Source: Parelaphostrongylus tenuis (lineage: Eukaryota > Nematoda > Chromadorea > Rhabditida > Metastrongylidae). Taken from it: a stretch of DNA of 64,000 nucleotides. Made by a program: the position numbers and the translations under genes. Under the pieces are notes generated by a model that was not told the origin of the DNA, ran no database searches, and saw nothing but the letters and a program-made list of their open reading frames with translations. Below are positions 1 through 9,995 of this stretch, piece by piece. Location: positions 18,836 through 82,835 of the forward strand of contig JAHQIW010006155.1 in assembly GCA_019055375.1 (NCBI GenBank), given 5' to 3'. How positions within the stretch are numbered: the stretch's first letter is position 1; each line of letters opens with the position of its first letter.

Positions 1-200
1 TGAGCTTTCCATCCTTTTGAGGTCGACAAGTTTGTGCCATACTTGTCTGGGAGCATAAGCAGCACTTGCTCAATATCTCGTCAATATCGTGAGTCATTGT
101 AAAGGCCAGATATTCATTTACTCACCTCAGACGGTAGTACAATTCGAAGACGATCGCATGCCGCATCTTTCAAAGATTCTTCGACGCCAAGAGCTTTGTT
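1..200 (+). mobile_element. SINE family 1 copy, cut by window start
   Basis: This is the 3' body of a tRNA-derived SINE whose tRNA-like head lies outside the window. It matches the copy at 16601-16904 in order: the ACTTGTCTGGGAG block, the GTCATTGTAAAGGCCAGATA block, and the terminal CGCCAAGAGCTTT block. It has no coding capacity. RTE-type machinery is the usual partner of such SINEs, but that is inference here. Confidence 0.75.
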
Positions 201-720
201 CTTCTAAATTTTTGCTTTGGGACTGTGTTATTTTAGCTGCACTACAAATTCAGCTCAATCTTATGGAATGGATTTTGAATTTTAAGCATACTTACTCAGC
301 GCGAAAAGATTGATGTTACTGGTGAGAGTTCTATAAGAGAATTTTCATTGAAAAAAATATATATGATGCAGTATTACTGTGCGCGGTGACTTCAACTAGC
401 GCCTCAAAAAAGAGCATCATTTGAGAGCCGCGCGATTTTCTTTGCTTATTTAGAAAATTTCTTTCCTTTCCGAAAAAATTTCTAGGTTTCAAATAAGAAT
501 TATAGAAGAGAACTTTGCTCCATCTTTTTATGGGTGCAAAATTTTTATCGTATCACATTGCCAAATAATACCCTATGATGATCAAGAGACGAGAGACTAC
601 TTCGAGTGCAAAACATGTTCTCATCCTGCTCTAGTAGCCCTTTATATAGGCCGTTTCAAAGACCAGTTATAGCATCAAAGCTGCTGTGGCTCGGGCTATC
701 GAATGGCTGCTAATAATCTA
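201..720. other. unassigned AT-rich spacer
   Basis: I see no gene, structural RNA or recognisable repeat. The short open frames here show no family signature. Confidence 0.5.
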
Positions 721-756
721 TCTTTCTATCTACCTATCTATCTATCTATCTATCTA

Positions 757-799
<43 letters not shown>
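721..799. repeat. compound microsatellite (TATC)n(TA)n
   Basis: About ten TATC units run directly into about twenty TA units. An open frame crosses it, but its Ser/Tyr/Ile-only translation is a by-product of the repeat. Confidence 0.95.
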
Positions 800-800
<1 letters not shown>

Positions 801-892
801 CAAAGTTGCTGTTCATTGCTGTGGTGCCAAAACTTATGAGAAGCCCAAGTATTTGCGCACTTTGTCATTACTTTTTGAATTACTTACTTACT

Positions 893-1228
893 TGGATAAT
901 TGGATGGTCCGTCATCATCAGTTGAGCGGACTCCATCACATATTCCATTCACTCCTTTGTTTCGCCATAGTCGCCCATGGATGGCTTAATTAGAGCATGG
1001 CGACTGGTGCGTTTCATACCTGTACATACCTCATACTTGACCTGTAAAATATTGGCAGCTGCGAGTGCAACTTCTTAATCTTTTTTCACGAGCACGTCCT
1101 CCCAACGTGAAGGTGGCCGTCGTCGAGGCCGCGTACACTGTTGTGGAATCTACCCTGCAGTCTTTTCGTTAATCTGTCGTCTGTTCTTCTCAGTATATGA
1201 CCGATCCATAAGTGTTTAGCTATAGAAG
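893..1228 (-). mobile_element. RTE-type retrotransposon, 3'-terminal fragment
   Basis: Read on the minus strand, this encodes the end of an RTE reverse-transcriptase ORF. The recognisable pieces are a WIGHILRRTDDR-like stretch and a GRPPSRWEDVLVKK-like stretch, equivalent to the RPLTRWSDFF region of the better copy at 2409-5766. Several stops and frameshifts are present. The element ends in short AAGT repeats near 893, as RTE elements often end in short tandem repeats. It is strongly 5'-truncated. Confidence 0.7.
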
Positions 1229-1231
1229 TAT

Positions 1232-2335
1232 ACAGGGTGGGCCAAAAATTCTCATGATTTTTGCAGATATTCTAACAGTAAAATAATATAGCATAACGAA
1301 TGAAAGCATTCAGTCAAAAAAGTAATTAGTCTATTTGATCGACGATCGTAACAAGAAACATGAAAGTTCGTAACAAAATCTCAAAACCGTCTCCTTTGGC
1401 CACTACAGATTTACGAAGTCGCTTGCGAAAAGTTTCAACAATGCTCACACACGTTCCCACATAATTTCGTCTCAAACGCGTGTCAGAGCCGTTTCAAGCG
1501 CGTCTGCGTTAGCGTAGCAAGAAGCCGAGGCTTTTTCCTCCAATACAGACCACACAGAGCAGTCCATTGAGTTGAGTACCGGCGAGTTTGACTATCAGTT
1601 GTCCATGCCATTAAAAGCCTAGAAACTGCTCTTGACAGATAGTAATCGTTTAACGGATCTAATGCGCAAGAGCTCAGTTCTGTTGCAGCGTAAATCCGTA
1701 GGCACCAAAGTGTTGAGTATTCTAAGGCCCCAGTACGTCCCGCAAAACTATCTGTTCGCAGCTTGCAGCTTTGATTTAACATATCTATTGATGAAGACCT
1801 AAGGTGTCTTTCCGGTGGGACAGATGTCGGCCCAGACCATCACAAAGGCCGGAAAATGGTTGCGGCCTATGATTTTTACTACTGCGAACTTCAACTGATT
1901 CTTCTTGAGAGTTTACGTCGATCTGGCAATTGTGGAGAGCTTCAATTGCGAATATCTTCTCATCCGTAAAAGCCTTTCTACAAACGCGCAACAACTATCA
2001 AACATATCATTAGACGACTTTTTGAAAGCCGTTTTTCTTTCATCTTTTTGTCCACAAAGTAAACACGACGATCAAATAGCTGCGCAACTTCAGCTTATTT
2101 TTGACTATGTTTCGGAGTCTCCACAAGCTGATCCCGAGCTTTCCGACCCATTTTGCACATCAAATACTGCTGATTTCATAAAAATTGGCAGCGAATCTTC
2201 TGCATGTTTGTGAAGTTAACAGGTGGTTGAGCGACCTTTTCGAAGAAGGTTTTGATAAAGCTCTCCAGTCTTTCCGGAACGTTTTGTGGTTTTGCAAACT
2301 CATACTGTCTAGAAATTAGTCGAGTTCACTAATAT
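1232..2335 (-). mobile_element. mariner-like DNA transposon, decayed, minus strand
   Basis: The left end carries a mariner-style terminal sequence (ACAGGGTGGGCCAAAAATTC). The minus strand encodes transposase pieces in the correct order across several frames: a helix-turn-helix region (about 2100-2270; CAKWVGKLGIS and LKLRSYL), the FTDEKIF motif with the first catalytic Asp (near 1963), a SGLCDGLG segment matching the usual MVWGGI region, a QQN.ALAH relic of QQDSAPAH in which the second Asp is now Asn, and MDCSVWSVLEEKA near the C-terminus. Stops and frame changes rule out activity. I could not find the opposite terminal repeat; the RTE at 2409 begins where it should be. Confidence 0.8.
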
Positions 2336-2408
2336 TGGCCGTTTCATTCACGTCTTGTGCAATTCGACTACGGCAAAACGTTGATATTTACAATACATGA
2401 CTCGAAAC

Positions 2409-2520
2409 CCACGGACCTCCCTCTTTGAGGGACCCCGCCCGGTTAGTCGCGAGGGCACGTGGCGCGTCCCCAGGTGGTGGATAGGAGAATAAAACGCGAA
2501 CAAAAGCGACCGTGTGCTTC
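2409..2520 (+). promoter_or_regulatory. conserved, foldable RTE 5' end
   Basis: The first five bases (CCACG) can pair with CGTGG about 50 bases downstream. They enclose a CCCTC/GAGGG hairpin and a GCCC/GGGC hairpin. The outer pair is retained in the two other copies with this 5' end (42030 and 50332). Some RTE elements are known to carry HDV-like ribozymes at their 5' ends; I could not match the nested double-pseudoknot fold, so that identity is not claimed. Confidence 0.35.
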
Positions 2521-2909
2521 CCAGAGACGCAGGTGGATTCAGGGGACGAGCTCCCTGCTTCTGCAGTGCCGACTTGACAAAACTCTATTTCTACGAGTCA
2601 ACTCGGCCAAAAGCCTGCAATCAAGCGGCTGGGAAGTACATGGGAGGCGGTTAGGAGTCGCCTCCAACAAATAAGCTCCTCCCGCTCCTCCGAGAGACTG
2701 GCAAGCTACTCGTGAGTACCCAGCCCCCACGTTTAGAGCCTGGCAAGCTACACGTCGGGTATCAAAAATGTCAAAAACAGTAACAAATATGGGCCTCATT
2801 CCCTGACCCCGAAAGAGCCCCTGGTACGGCAGCGCCAGGTAGGACGAGCACGGAGAGGCTGCTAAAATCTCAGGGCCGAACTAGGCTGCCAAGATCGAAA
2901 CGGACTAAA

Positions 2910-3386
2910 ATGACGATCTGTACCTACAATGCAAGAACCCTTGCTCAACAATCCGCTGTAGAAGATCTGCTGATTCAAGCAAGAAGAATAAGGTACGACG
3001 TCATTGGCCTGGCTGAGACGAGAAGGCGCCATCCTTTTCACGCTGTCTATGACACCGGAGAAGAACTGTTCCTTGGAACATGCGATCGCAGAGGTGTCGG
3101 TGGCGTTGGCGTCCTCGTCAAATCGAATTTGACCGTGAACATTGATTTGTTCGAACAACTAACAACCCGCATCGGACGATTACGGTTGAAACGATGTGGT
3201 TCTATGCCGGCTTTGACCATCTTCGTTGCTTACGCACCAACATCAAGCTATGACGAAGACGAAGTTGAAGCGTTCTATATGGACCTCGAAAAATTCTTCA
3301 GAGAAGATCATACATTCTTCAAGGCCATTGTCGGAGATTTTAACGCAAAAATTGGACCTAGAGAACGTCTGAAGAACGTCACATAG
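2910..3386 (+). pseudogene. RTE copy 1: endonuclease domain, first open segment
   Basis: This segment encodes the N-terminal half of an exonuclease-endonuclease-phosphatase fold that nicks target DNA. The start MTICTYNARTL contains the conserved Asn, LAETRRR the catalytic Glu, and VGDFNAKIG (near 3343) the Asp/Asn pair. It stops at GPRERLKNVT because bases are missing relative to copy 2, which reads GSRRTSEERYIG at the same place. The fold continues in another frame at 3440, where SDHRLL supplies the catalytic Asp/His. Confidence 0.9.
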
Positions 3387-3439
3387 GGACCCACGGACTA
3401 GAATGGAATGAACAGGGTGAGAGGCTATCCGAGTTTAAC

Positions 3440-4423
3440 ATGACGACCCAAACCATCCATGGTAACTCGCAACTCCAAAAGCCTCTCTCTCAGCGATGGA
3501 CGTGGGAGTCTCTCAATGGAGAGTATCATAACGAAATAGATCACATCATAGTAAATCGAAGGTTTTGCCTGACCGACGTCGCTGTTGTCTCCAAGATCTA
3601 CACGGGATCAGACCATCGCCTCCTTCGCGCAACGTTTCGATTTTCAAGGAGAGGAGAGAAAGCCGCTAAATTCAAACAACGAAGTCCCAGAACTACCATA
3701 AACTGGGATGTATTCAAATCATTAGTCGGCTCTTGGGAAGATACCGTTGTCGACAACATCGACGGAGAATACGATCGACTCGCTGAATATCTTCGCCTTA
3801 GCGCCATGAAAGCAGAGAGTTCTAAGGTCACGAAGAGACGCTTGTCTCCGCAGACACTCGAGCTGATACGTCAACGTGGAATCGCACGAGCCGCAGGCAA
3901 CCGAAACCTTACGTCCGAACTTGCGAAACGATGCAGAGAAGCGATAAAAGAAGACCTTAAAGAGAGAAGAGCAGCAGTTATGGCAGAAGCTGCAGAAGCT
4001 GGGAAGAGCATTCGCAAAGCCCAGCGAGGCTTCGCCAACTATAAGACCAAGATGATTGCACTCCGATACCCTGACGGGACACTTACAGCTTCCAGAAGGG
4101 CTATGGAGAAAATCATCCACCAGTACTACTCGGATCTCTTCGCTAGCCATGTTCTCTTACCGTCATATAAATTGAAAGAGGTCGAATATGTCGTTCCACC
4201 GGTCCTTCCTTCCGAAATCCGACATGCTATATCGTCGGTGAAAAACAGAACAACACCCGGTCCAGACAGGATTAGACCAGAACACTTGAAGAACTGCCGC
4301 CAGTTCTCATCAACACCCTGGCTCGGCTCTTCACTCGCTACCTGTCAGAATGCAAGGTCCCTATTCAATGGAAAACCAGCAAGACCGTATTGTTGTTCAA
4401 AAAGGGAGACCTTCACGACATAG
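3440..4423 (+). pseudogene. RTE copy 1: endonuclease end and linker to RT
   Basis: This begins within the endonuclease: WTWESLNGEYHNEIDHIIVN, then TGSDHRLLRATF with the terminal SDH motif at about 3605-3615. A charged, Ala/Glu/Arg-rich linker follows (about 3850-4050), then the RT entry region with NRTTPGPDRIRPEHLKN. After PEHLKN the frame is lost by a small deletion: copy 2 retains NLPPVLINILARL there. The apparent Met start at 3440 is internal to the polyprotein and not a real start. Confidence 0.9.
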
Positions 4424-5811
4424 GCAATTATCGCCCAATCTGCTTGCTGTCCGTTGTCTATAAACTCTTTACTCGAGTCATCCTGAACAGGACTGACAGA
4501 ACACTGGACGAAGGACAGCCATGCGAACAAGCAGGGTTCAGAAAAGGATTTAGTACCATGGACCACATCCACACGATCACAAGACTCATTGAAGTTTCGC
4601 GAGAGTACAAACAACCACTCTGTCTCACTTTCATCGATCTGAAAAAAGCCTTTGATTCAGTGGAAACAGAAGCGGTTATAGAGGCTCTGGATAACCAGGG
4701 CGTCCCTACTCGGTACATAATGATCCTTCGTGAGCTTTATAAAGATTTCACGACCAGAATATCTCCATTCTACAACAATATCACCATTGACGTAAGAAGA
4801 GGGGTTCGACAAGGCGATACAATATCGCCAAAACTATTCACTGCCACCCTACAAAACGTCATGCGAACATTAGAATGGGACGAAATGGGAGTGAAAATTG
4901 ACGGTCGACAATTAAACCATCTTCGCTTTGCTGACGATATCGTTCTCATAACACCAAACATCAGCCAAGCGGAACGAATGTTGACTGATTTCGACAACGC
5001 CTGTGGAAAGATCGGTCTTCAACTGAATCTAACGAAAACAATGTTCATGAGGAACGGATGGGTTTCTAATGCCCCATTCACGCTCAACGGAACGACAATT
5101 TCCGAATGCTCCAGTTACATCTATCTAGGTCGTGAAATCAACATGATGAACGACCTAGCCCCAGAGTTGAGCAGGAGGAAACGAGCGGCTTGGGGAACGT
5201 TTAAGAGCATCGAAGATGTAGTGCAGAGGACAAAGAACATCCGACTCCGTGCCCACCTTTTCGACTCGACAATTATCCCTGCCCTAACGTATGCAGCAGA
5301 AACCTGGTCGCTACGTAAGCAGGATGAAAGATCACTTGCCGTTATCGAACGCGCAGTCGAAAGGTCGATGCTAGGAGTATCTCGTATTTCGCAAATGAGA
5401 CAAAGGATCCGAACTTCCGACCTACGTCAACGATCGAAAATCAGAGACGCCGTTCTACACGCCAGGATATCGAAAATAAGGTGGGCCGGACACGTGATGC
5501 GCTTCAACGACAACCGATGGACGAGAGCCGTTACCGACTGGATTCCTCGGGACGTCAAGCGCTCTAAAGGAAGACCACTGACCCGTTGGTCCGATTTCTT
5601 CACGAAAGCGATGGAAGAAAGATATGATGCTCAGCGAATTCCTAGAGCAAGGAGGACCCCTGTGCTACTCTTGCACGCGATAGGGAAAAATGGAAGAGTT
5701 GCTGGTACCCGCTCGAGTCACTCGACGATCAACGGGACGACAGGTGATACAGGTGATACAGGTGACTCGAACACACCTAAAAACAGATCAAATAACTATA
5801 ACAATTTCTAG
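4390..5811 (+). pseudogene. RTE copy 1: reverse transcriptase and C-terminal region
   Basis: This encodes the RNA-directed DNA polymerase. Visible motifs are NYRPICLLSVVYKLF, QAGFRKGFSTMDHIHTI, motif A FIDLKKAFDSVE (near 4636-4665), motif B GVRQGDTISPKLFT, and motif C LRFADDIVLI with FADD at 4927-4938. These are followed by the thumb-like region, a WAGHVMRFNDNRWTRAV segment and a GRPLTRWSDFF segment. The catalytic residues are intact. The last part, after about 5660, is in the wrong frame (LLLHAIGKNG instead of the expected W-rich end). It overlaps the preceding open segment only because of the frameshift near 4290. Confidence 0.92.
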
Positions 5812-6003
5812 ACCAGAATTGAACAAAGAATACAATAAAAAAATCAGCGTTAATAGGAGATATGGCATGAGTGCTTGAATTAACGCAGTACAAAATTATC
5901 AAAACTTTTTGCGCGCCGTGTAGTCATCTATATTGCAAAGACGGGATGCACTTTGAAGATCTGAGCTATGCAAGCCGGCTAAATGTTGTGTGCCCGACTT
6001 AAT
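5767..6003. other. spacer between two RTE copies
   Basis: AT-rich sequence after the RTE 3' repeats with a poly-A-like run near 5840. No gene is seen. Confidence 0.5.
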
Positions 6004-8370
6004 TTCAGAGGACATCGCTTCGAGCGCTCTGTAAGTTATTTGCAGTCTTGACGTGGTCTAAAGTATCAGTACACGTCTCCGCTGCATGGCGATACGCTTC
6101 GAGGACCGTTGAATCGAAAAGAACTTTGAAATTCGCTGATTGGTCAATAGCTTCTTTGAGAGGTTCGAATGCAATCCGTGCTTTTTCCTCCGCCTCTCCA
6201 GTTTTTTCTTCGTTCTTCATGGCATCTTCCATGTTCATTGAATGCCCAAGGTAGACGTACGAGGTAGTTTTAGCAATCACAGAACCACCCAATTCGACTT
6301 GTTCACTGAATTGAGCCTCCATCCCATTTATACGTAGCCCAATATTTCTTCTCGCTTCCTGAATTCCTTTGGCATTGTCTCAGCTTAACAGAGCTTTTTG
6401 AGAATATGGCGATATTACTCTTTCTCATCCCATCTAGAGACTTCGTTATCCACTGCAGAACGGCGATGTAGCAGCTTTGGCGATAGAGTATCGCCTTGCC
6501 GAACCTTTTTGTCAATTGGTATGGTAAAAGGTCGATGAAAGAGCTGTATTTTCGTGGCGCACTTCAATAACAGTCTGACAAGGTTCTTATGTAGGAGGAA
6601 TCCACTCCTTGATCGACGCACTGATAGGACTGCGTTCGTGTCGACGCGATAAAATGCTTTTCCATAGTCCATAAAGGTTAGTATTGAGGGCAGATGGTTT
6701 TCCCGCCAGATTTCTATGACCCTCGACACGGTTTGGATATGGTCCATGCAGCAGAGTATTTCAATGAATCTTGCTTGTTCAACTGGCTGTGCCTTATTCA
6801 AAATCGTCAATAGGCACAAAAGGATGAATTTGTAAACAGCTTGCAAAGTATGCTTAACAAACAGATTGGGACCATAGTTGCGAAGATCCCTTCGGTCACT
6901 CTTTTTAGTTGACGACTGTGTGCTGCTTCCTCCAGTGGTTTGGAATTTTTTCCTTTTGAAGTTGAAGTTTCATGTGCCGCGAGAAGTACATGTAAATTGT
7001 GGCCATCGGCTTGCAGCAAATAGGAAGAGATGTTATCGTGACCTGGAGCCGCACCTTTTTTTCAAGCTCTCTATCGCGACCCGAACTTTAGAGGGCACAA
7101 TCCCAGCAGTTTTTTTCCAGTGAGGATTACAAGGTCTGAGACGGGTATGGTGGAAAGGAAAAATTGGTGTAGTATTTTCCCGTTATTAATTCCATATCGT
7201 GGCGGGAAGTTTTCGCGATCACATCTTCGTTCATCAACACTAGCAGCGGTTTCTTCCTCTGCTTCTAACAGTTTCTTCTGTGGGTACCGATGTACATCCT
7301 CTGCGAAGCTCTTCTGCAGCTGGTATTTGATATTAATCGAGCTAAATGTGTTGCATTAGGATCAAGCTTCATGCTTTCTTCGCCTTTCGAGTAACTCTTT
7401 CGTGGTGGAGATGATGTGATCGGCTCTTTTCGAATTGAGCAAGTGAAGCTAAGTCGGCACCTTTTTAAGTCCATCGACAAGCAGCTCGTAGTCTTCTGTC
7501 GATCATCCTTAATCTGCCAGTCATGGTTGATGCGATTTCGTTTGAATGTCTAGTCGTAAACGGTTTGACTCTTCTTCTTGATCGATGACATGAATTCTTT
7601 TCCAGCTCACAACTGAACCGAATTTTTATGCGAGGAAGGAGGTGATCGGACTCAGTTTAGACTGATGGGACTACGGATGTGTTAGATAGCACTGCCTTCT
7701 ATTTATGAGGATATGGTCGAATTCCACATATGCCGTGCCAATAGGTGACTTCCATGTCCAACAGCGGCTTCTTCTTCTGGAAATGTGAATTTTTGTTAAA
7801 AGAGATGTGCTGCAGATAGAAATCCTCCAAGACAGGCTCTCGTTTCTCTCTCCTAATCTAAATTTCCCAATCCTGTATGCGCCGTCATTAGCACTTCCTA
7901 TTCTGACAGCTGAATTTTCCGACAATGAATTTGGAATACGGCTTTTTCTTGTGGATAACTTCCTCCAATTGATAATATACGCATCCAACTCGTGCTCATC
8001 AGCTGCACCAGACGGTAAGTAGCAAATGATGATATTGATCTCCTTACGACGCGTTATTTGGAGGTGAACGGCGGCTATGCGAGAGGAAACGGTCTATCTA
8101 GAAATATCGACAGGATGAGAAATGAACATTTGGACAACAAAACCTGCGTCACCGACATTTCATACGGAAGCTTTTCTTTGAGAACGGCAAGTGTTTCGTC
8201 GTTTAATCTACGTATTTCGGTATTCTAGCTTTTCGCTTCTTGTACAGCAATCACACAGAATTCTAAGCAGTTTGCCGCTTCAGAAAGTGCGTGAAGATTG
8301 GCGCCAAAGGAGAGTGTTTTTATACTAAACATGAAAAGCAGAGAGCGCTCTCCATGGCGTATTGTTCGCG
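6004..8370 (-). mobile_element. RTE-1-like retrotransposon, old copy, minus strand
   Basis: Reading leftwards from about 8370, the sequence encodes the endonuclease start (a RTLSFGANLHALSEAANCLEF-like segment, a VIAVQEAKS relic of the Glu motif), YRIGKFRLGERNE, WTWKSPIGTAYVEFDHILINRR, then RT pieces: ICLLSILCKLF, QARFIEILCCMDHIQTVSR, FMDYGKAFYRVDT (motif A), VRQGDTLSPKLL (motif B) and TSYVYLGHSMNMED near the end. The FADD motif C is not readable. It is a different and older RTE family from copy 1, closer in wording to C. elegans RTE-1, and is broken by many stops and frameshifts. Confidence 0.85.
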
Positions 8371-8954
8371 TATTTATCAGACTCGGTTGCAAAGGGTGGC
8401 ATCTAGCTGGCTATGCAGTATGATATTACGTGAACTTCTGACGTAATCCTGCAAGAGCTTTCTTAAATTCTTACGATGCTTTCCAAGAATTTTGTTTTCG
8501 GTGACGAATCCTTGGTCGGATTTCCTGCTAGTTCATTAGAAATGGTGATAAAGCCAAAATCAAAAGCGAAAGTAGGAATGACAAAATTGATTGATCGCTC
8601 AGAGATGAAATAAGCCGAATTTTTAGATTACTTCAGTTAAGTAATTATCAGAATTGCTTATGAGAACAGCTCATGAAAACAATAATAAATACTCATTAAA
8701 CTATTATTATATAGCAGTAATTACTCATATAAAAACTGCACTATAATATATTCCTTTGCTACTTGTCATTCGGTACCACTTGCAACATACTAGCTCATTA
8801 GCACTTCTTGAGACTCTTAATTCGATAATCCGAGAAACTGTCGATTATTAACGTCGAGATTATACGAAAGTCGACGCTTAGGATACAGCAGATTAAGAGC
8901 CATTGACCGATTCGGTGTTGCCGTGCTTTTTTTTGCTGCCAAGAAAACATTTTT
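8371..8954. other. AT-rich spacer
   Basis: Contains a markedly AT-rich stretch (8630-8760). No gene or repeat is recognised. Confidence 0.5.
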
Positions 8955-9006
8955 CCCTGCTGATCACTTTTTGAGCCACGCATGTAGTCTGTTATATAAA
9001 GGACAA

Positions 9007-9305
9007 TGGATAAAGCTGTCGGCGTTGATCAATCTCTGAGGGATGCGCCATGCATTCGCCTTCAAATTTTAGCTTCGTCTGAGGTGATTGAATGCAGATC
9101 TGCCCTTTACAATGACTCGCGCTGACCTCTCGCTGAACGGCGTCAGTGCAGCTAATCCTCCCGGACAAGTCTGAGACCAGTTTGGTACCAATCTACCGAC
9201 CGCGGAGGGATGGATGGCTTGGTGAGTCATGGGAGCGAGGTCGAACCACTGACCTCGTGTGCGACGTAGAGCACCTCTAACTACTGCGCCGCATGCGCCC
9301 TTATG
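9007..9305 (-). mobile_element. SINE family 1, full copy inserted in alpha element
   Basis: In reverse orientation it starts with the tRNA-like head (GCGCATGCGGCGCAGTAGTT, A box) and TGGTTCGACCTC (B box), then the body and an AACGCCGACAGCTTTATC end. Alpha sequence resumes on both sides, with similar flanks (left TTATATAAAGG, right ATTACATAAGG) that look like a target-site duplication. It is younger than the alpha element it interrupts. Confidence 0.8.
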
Positions 9306-9335
9306 CGGGCTATTACATAAGGCTGACAAATTAGA

Positions 9336-9379
9336 GCCCGATAGACATGTTTCGAACTTGACGGTCTCATCACTCGGGC
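9336..9379 (-). ncRNA. alpha hammerhead ribozyme, core mutated
   Basis: On the minus strand: stem I GCCCGA, core GTGATGA (C3 changed to G; consensus CTGATGA), stem II, GAA, palindromic stem III ACATGT, then C and TATCGGGC. The C3 change should abolish cleavage because C3 pairs with G8 in the active fold. Confidence 0.7.
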
Positions 9380-9652
9380 GATACCCCTTCGTCTTTAGAT
9401 ATCCTTTCGGGGCGGTCAGTCCCTATATTAAGAGTAGGCGATGACGAGAATTTTGCACAGTCTGTTTAGTGAAATTATCACTGGAAAGATAGTGTCATAC
9501 ACTCGATTGCTCTTGGCTGGCATCGTTAACATATCATAACTTTCGTTTCGAGTGTTAGCTTTAGACGACGCTCAGATATCAACGTGCCTGATAATCACAT
9601 TTTTAGCCACGCATGTGGTCTATCAAATAGGGCTGACTTATGGAGCCCAATA

Positions 9653-9995
9653 TTGAAAACATTTGAGCGTAAATTTAAGAAAAAACTCGAAACGAAAGGT
9701 ATGATATGCTAACGATGATAGCCAAGAGCAATCGAGTGTACAGCACTATCTTTTCAGTATTATTTTACTGAAGAGACAGTGTGAAATGTCGGTCGTCGCC
9801 TACTCTTAGTATAGGGGGCTGAGCACCCTGGGAAGATTGGCTAAAGACGAAAGGGTACAACTCGTTGAGACCGTCAAGGTTGAAGCACGTGTATCTGGCT
9901 CTATAAGCCAGCCACATGCGTGGCTCAAAAAGTGATTATCAGGCACACTGAAATTTCAGCGTGGTCTCAAGAAAACACTAGAAATAAAAGGTGTG
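9653..9995 (+). mobile_element. alpha hammerhead element, plus strand
   Basis: One unit on the plus strand: TTTGAGCG block, ACTCGAAACGAAAGG block, degenerate ribozyme (9857-9900), the CCACATGCGTGGCTC block, and then the beginning of a further unit (GAAATTTCAGCGTGGTC, 9950 on). It lies head to head with the minus-strand array ending at 9652. Confidence 0.75.
9857..9900 (+). ncRNA. alpha hammerhead ribozyme remnant
   Basis: The core reads CTCGTTGA in place of CTGATGA, and GAAGCACGTGTA in place of GAAACACGTGTA. The stem III palindrome CACGTG and the ATCTGGCT side of stem I remain. Probably inactive. Confidence 0.55.

Larger units (their letters stand above)
2409..5766 (+). mobile_element. RTE-clade non-LTR retrotransposon, copy 1, nearly full length
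   Basis: The order is a 5' UTR of about 500 bp starting CCACGGACC, an apurinic-type endonuclease (about 2910-3660), a linker, a reverse transcriptase (about 4200-5300), a C-terminal region and short 3' repeats of GTGATACAG at 5738-5766. Copies 42030-45628 and 50332-50870 share the same 5' start, so it is a true terminus. The frame breaks near 3385, 4290 and 5660, each by a small indel, so this copy is inactive unless those are assembly errors. RTE elements insert by target-primed reverse transcription. Confidence 0.93.
8955..9652 (-). mobile_element. alpha hammerhead element (retrozyme-like), minus strand
   Basis: On the minus strand this is a tandem array: a partial unit starting at 9652, a ribozyme at 9336-9379, and the unit end at about 8955, interrupted by a SINE at 9007-9305. 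The distance between the ribozyme cleavage point (9343|9344) and the equivalent point where the element starts (9652|9653) is 309 bp, the size of one unit. The unit body carries TTTGAGCG, CACTCGAAACGAAAGG and GAGCAATCGAGTGT blocks shared with all other alpha copies. It has no ORF. Confidence 0.75.

Noticed and set aside
703..993. 96-codon open frame on plus strand
   Set aside because: It runs through the TATC/TA microsatellite and then an RTE fragment in the wrong orientation.
2409..2520. Definite HDV-like ribozyme at RTE 5' end
   Set aside because: Pairing suggests a three-stem junction, but I could not trace the required nested pseudoknots, so it is listed only as a foldable 5' end.
3598..4150. 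Long antisense frames over the RTE
   Set aside because: Shadows of the sense-strand RTE coding sequence.
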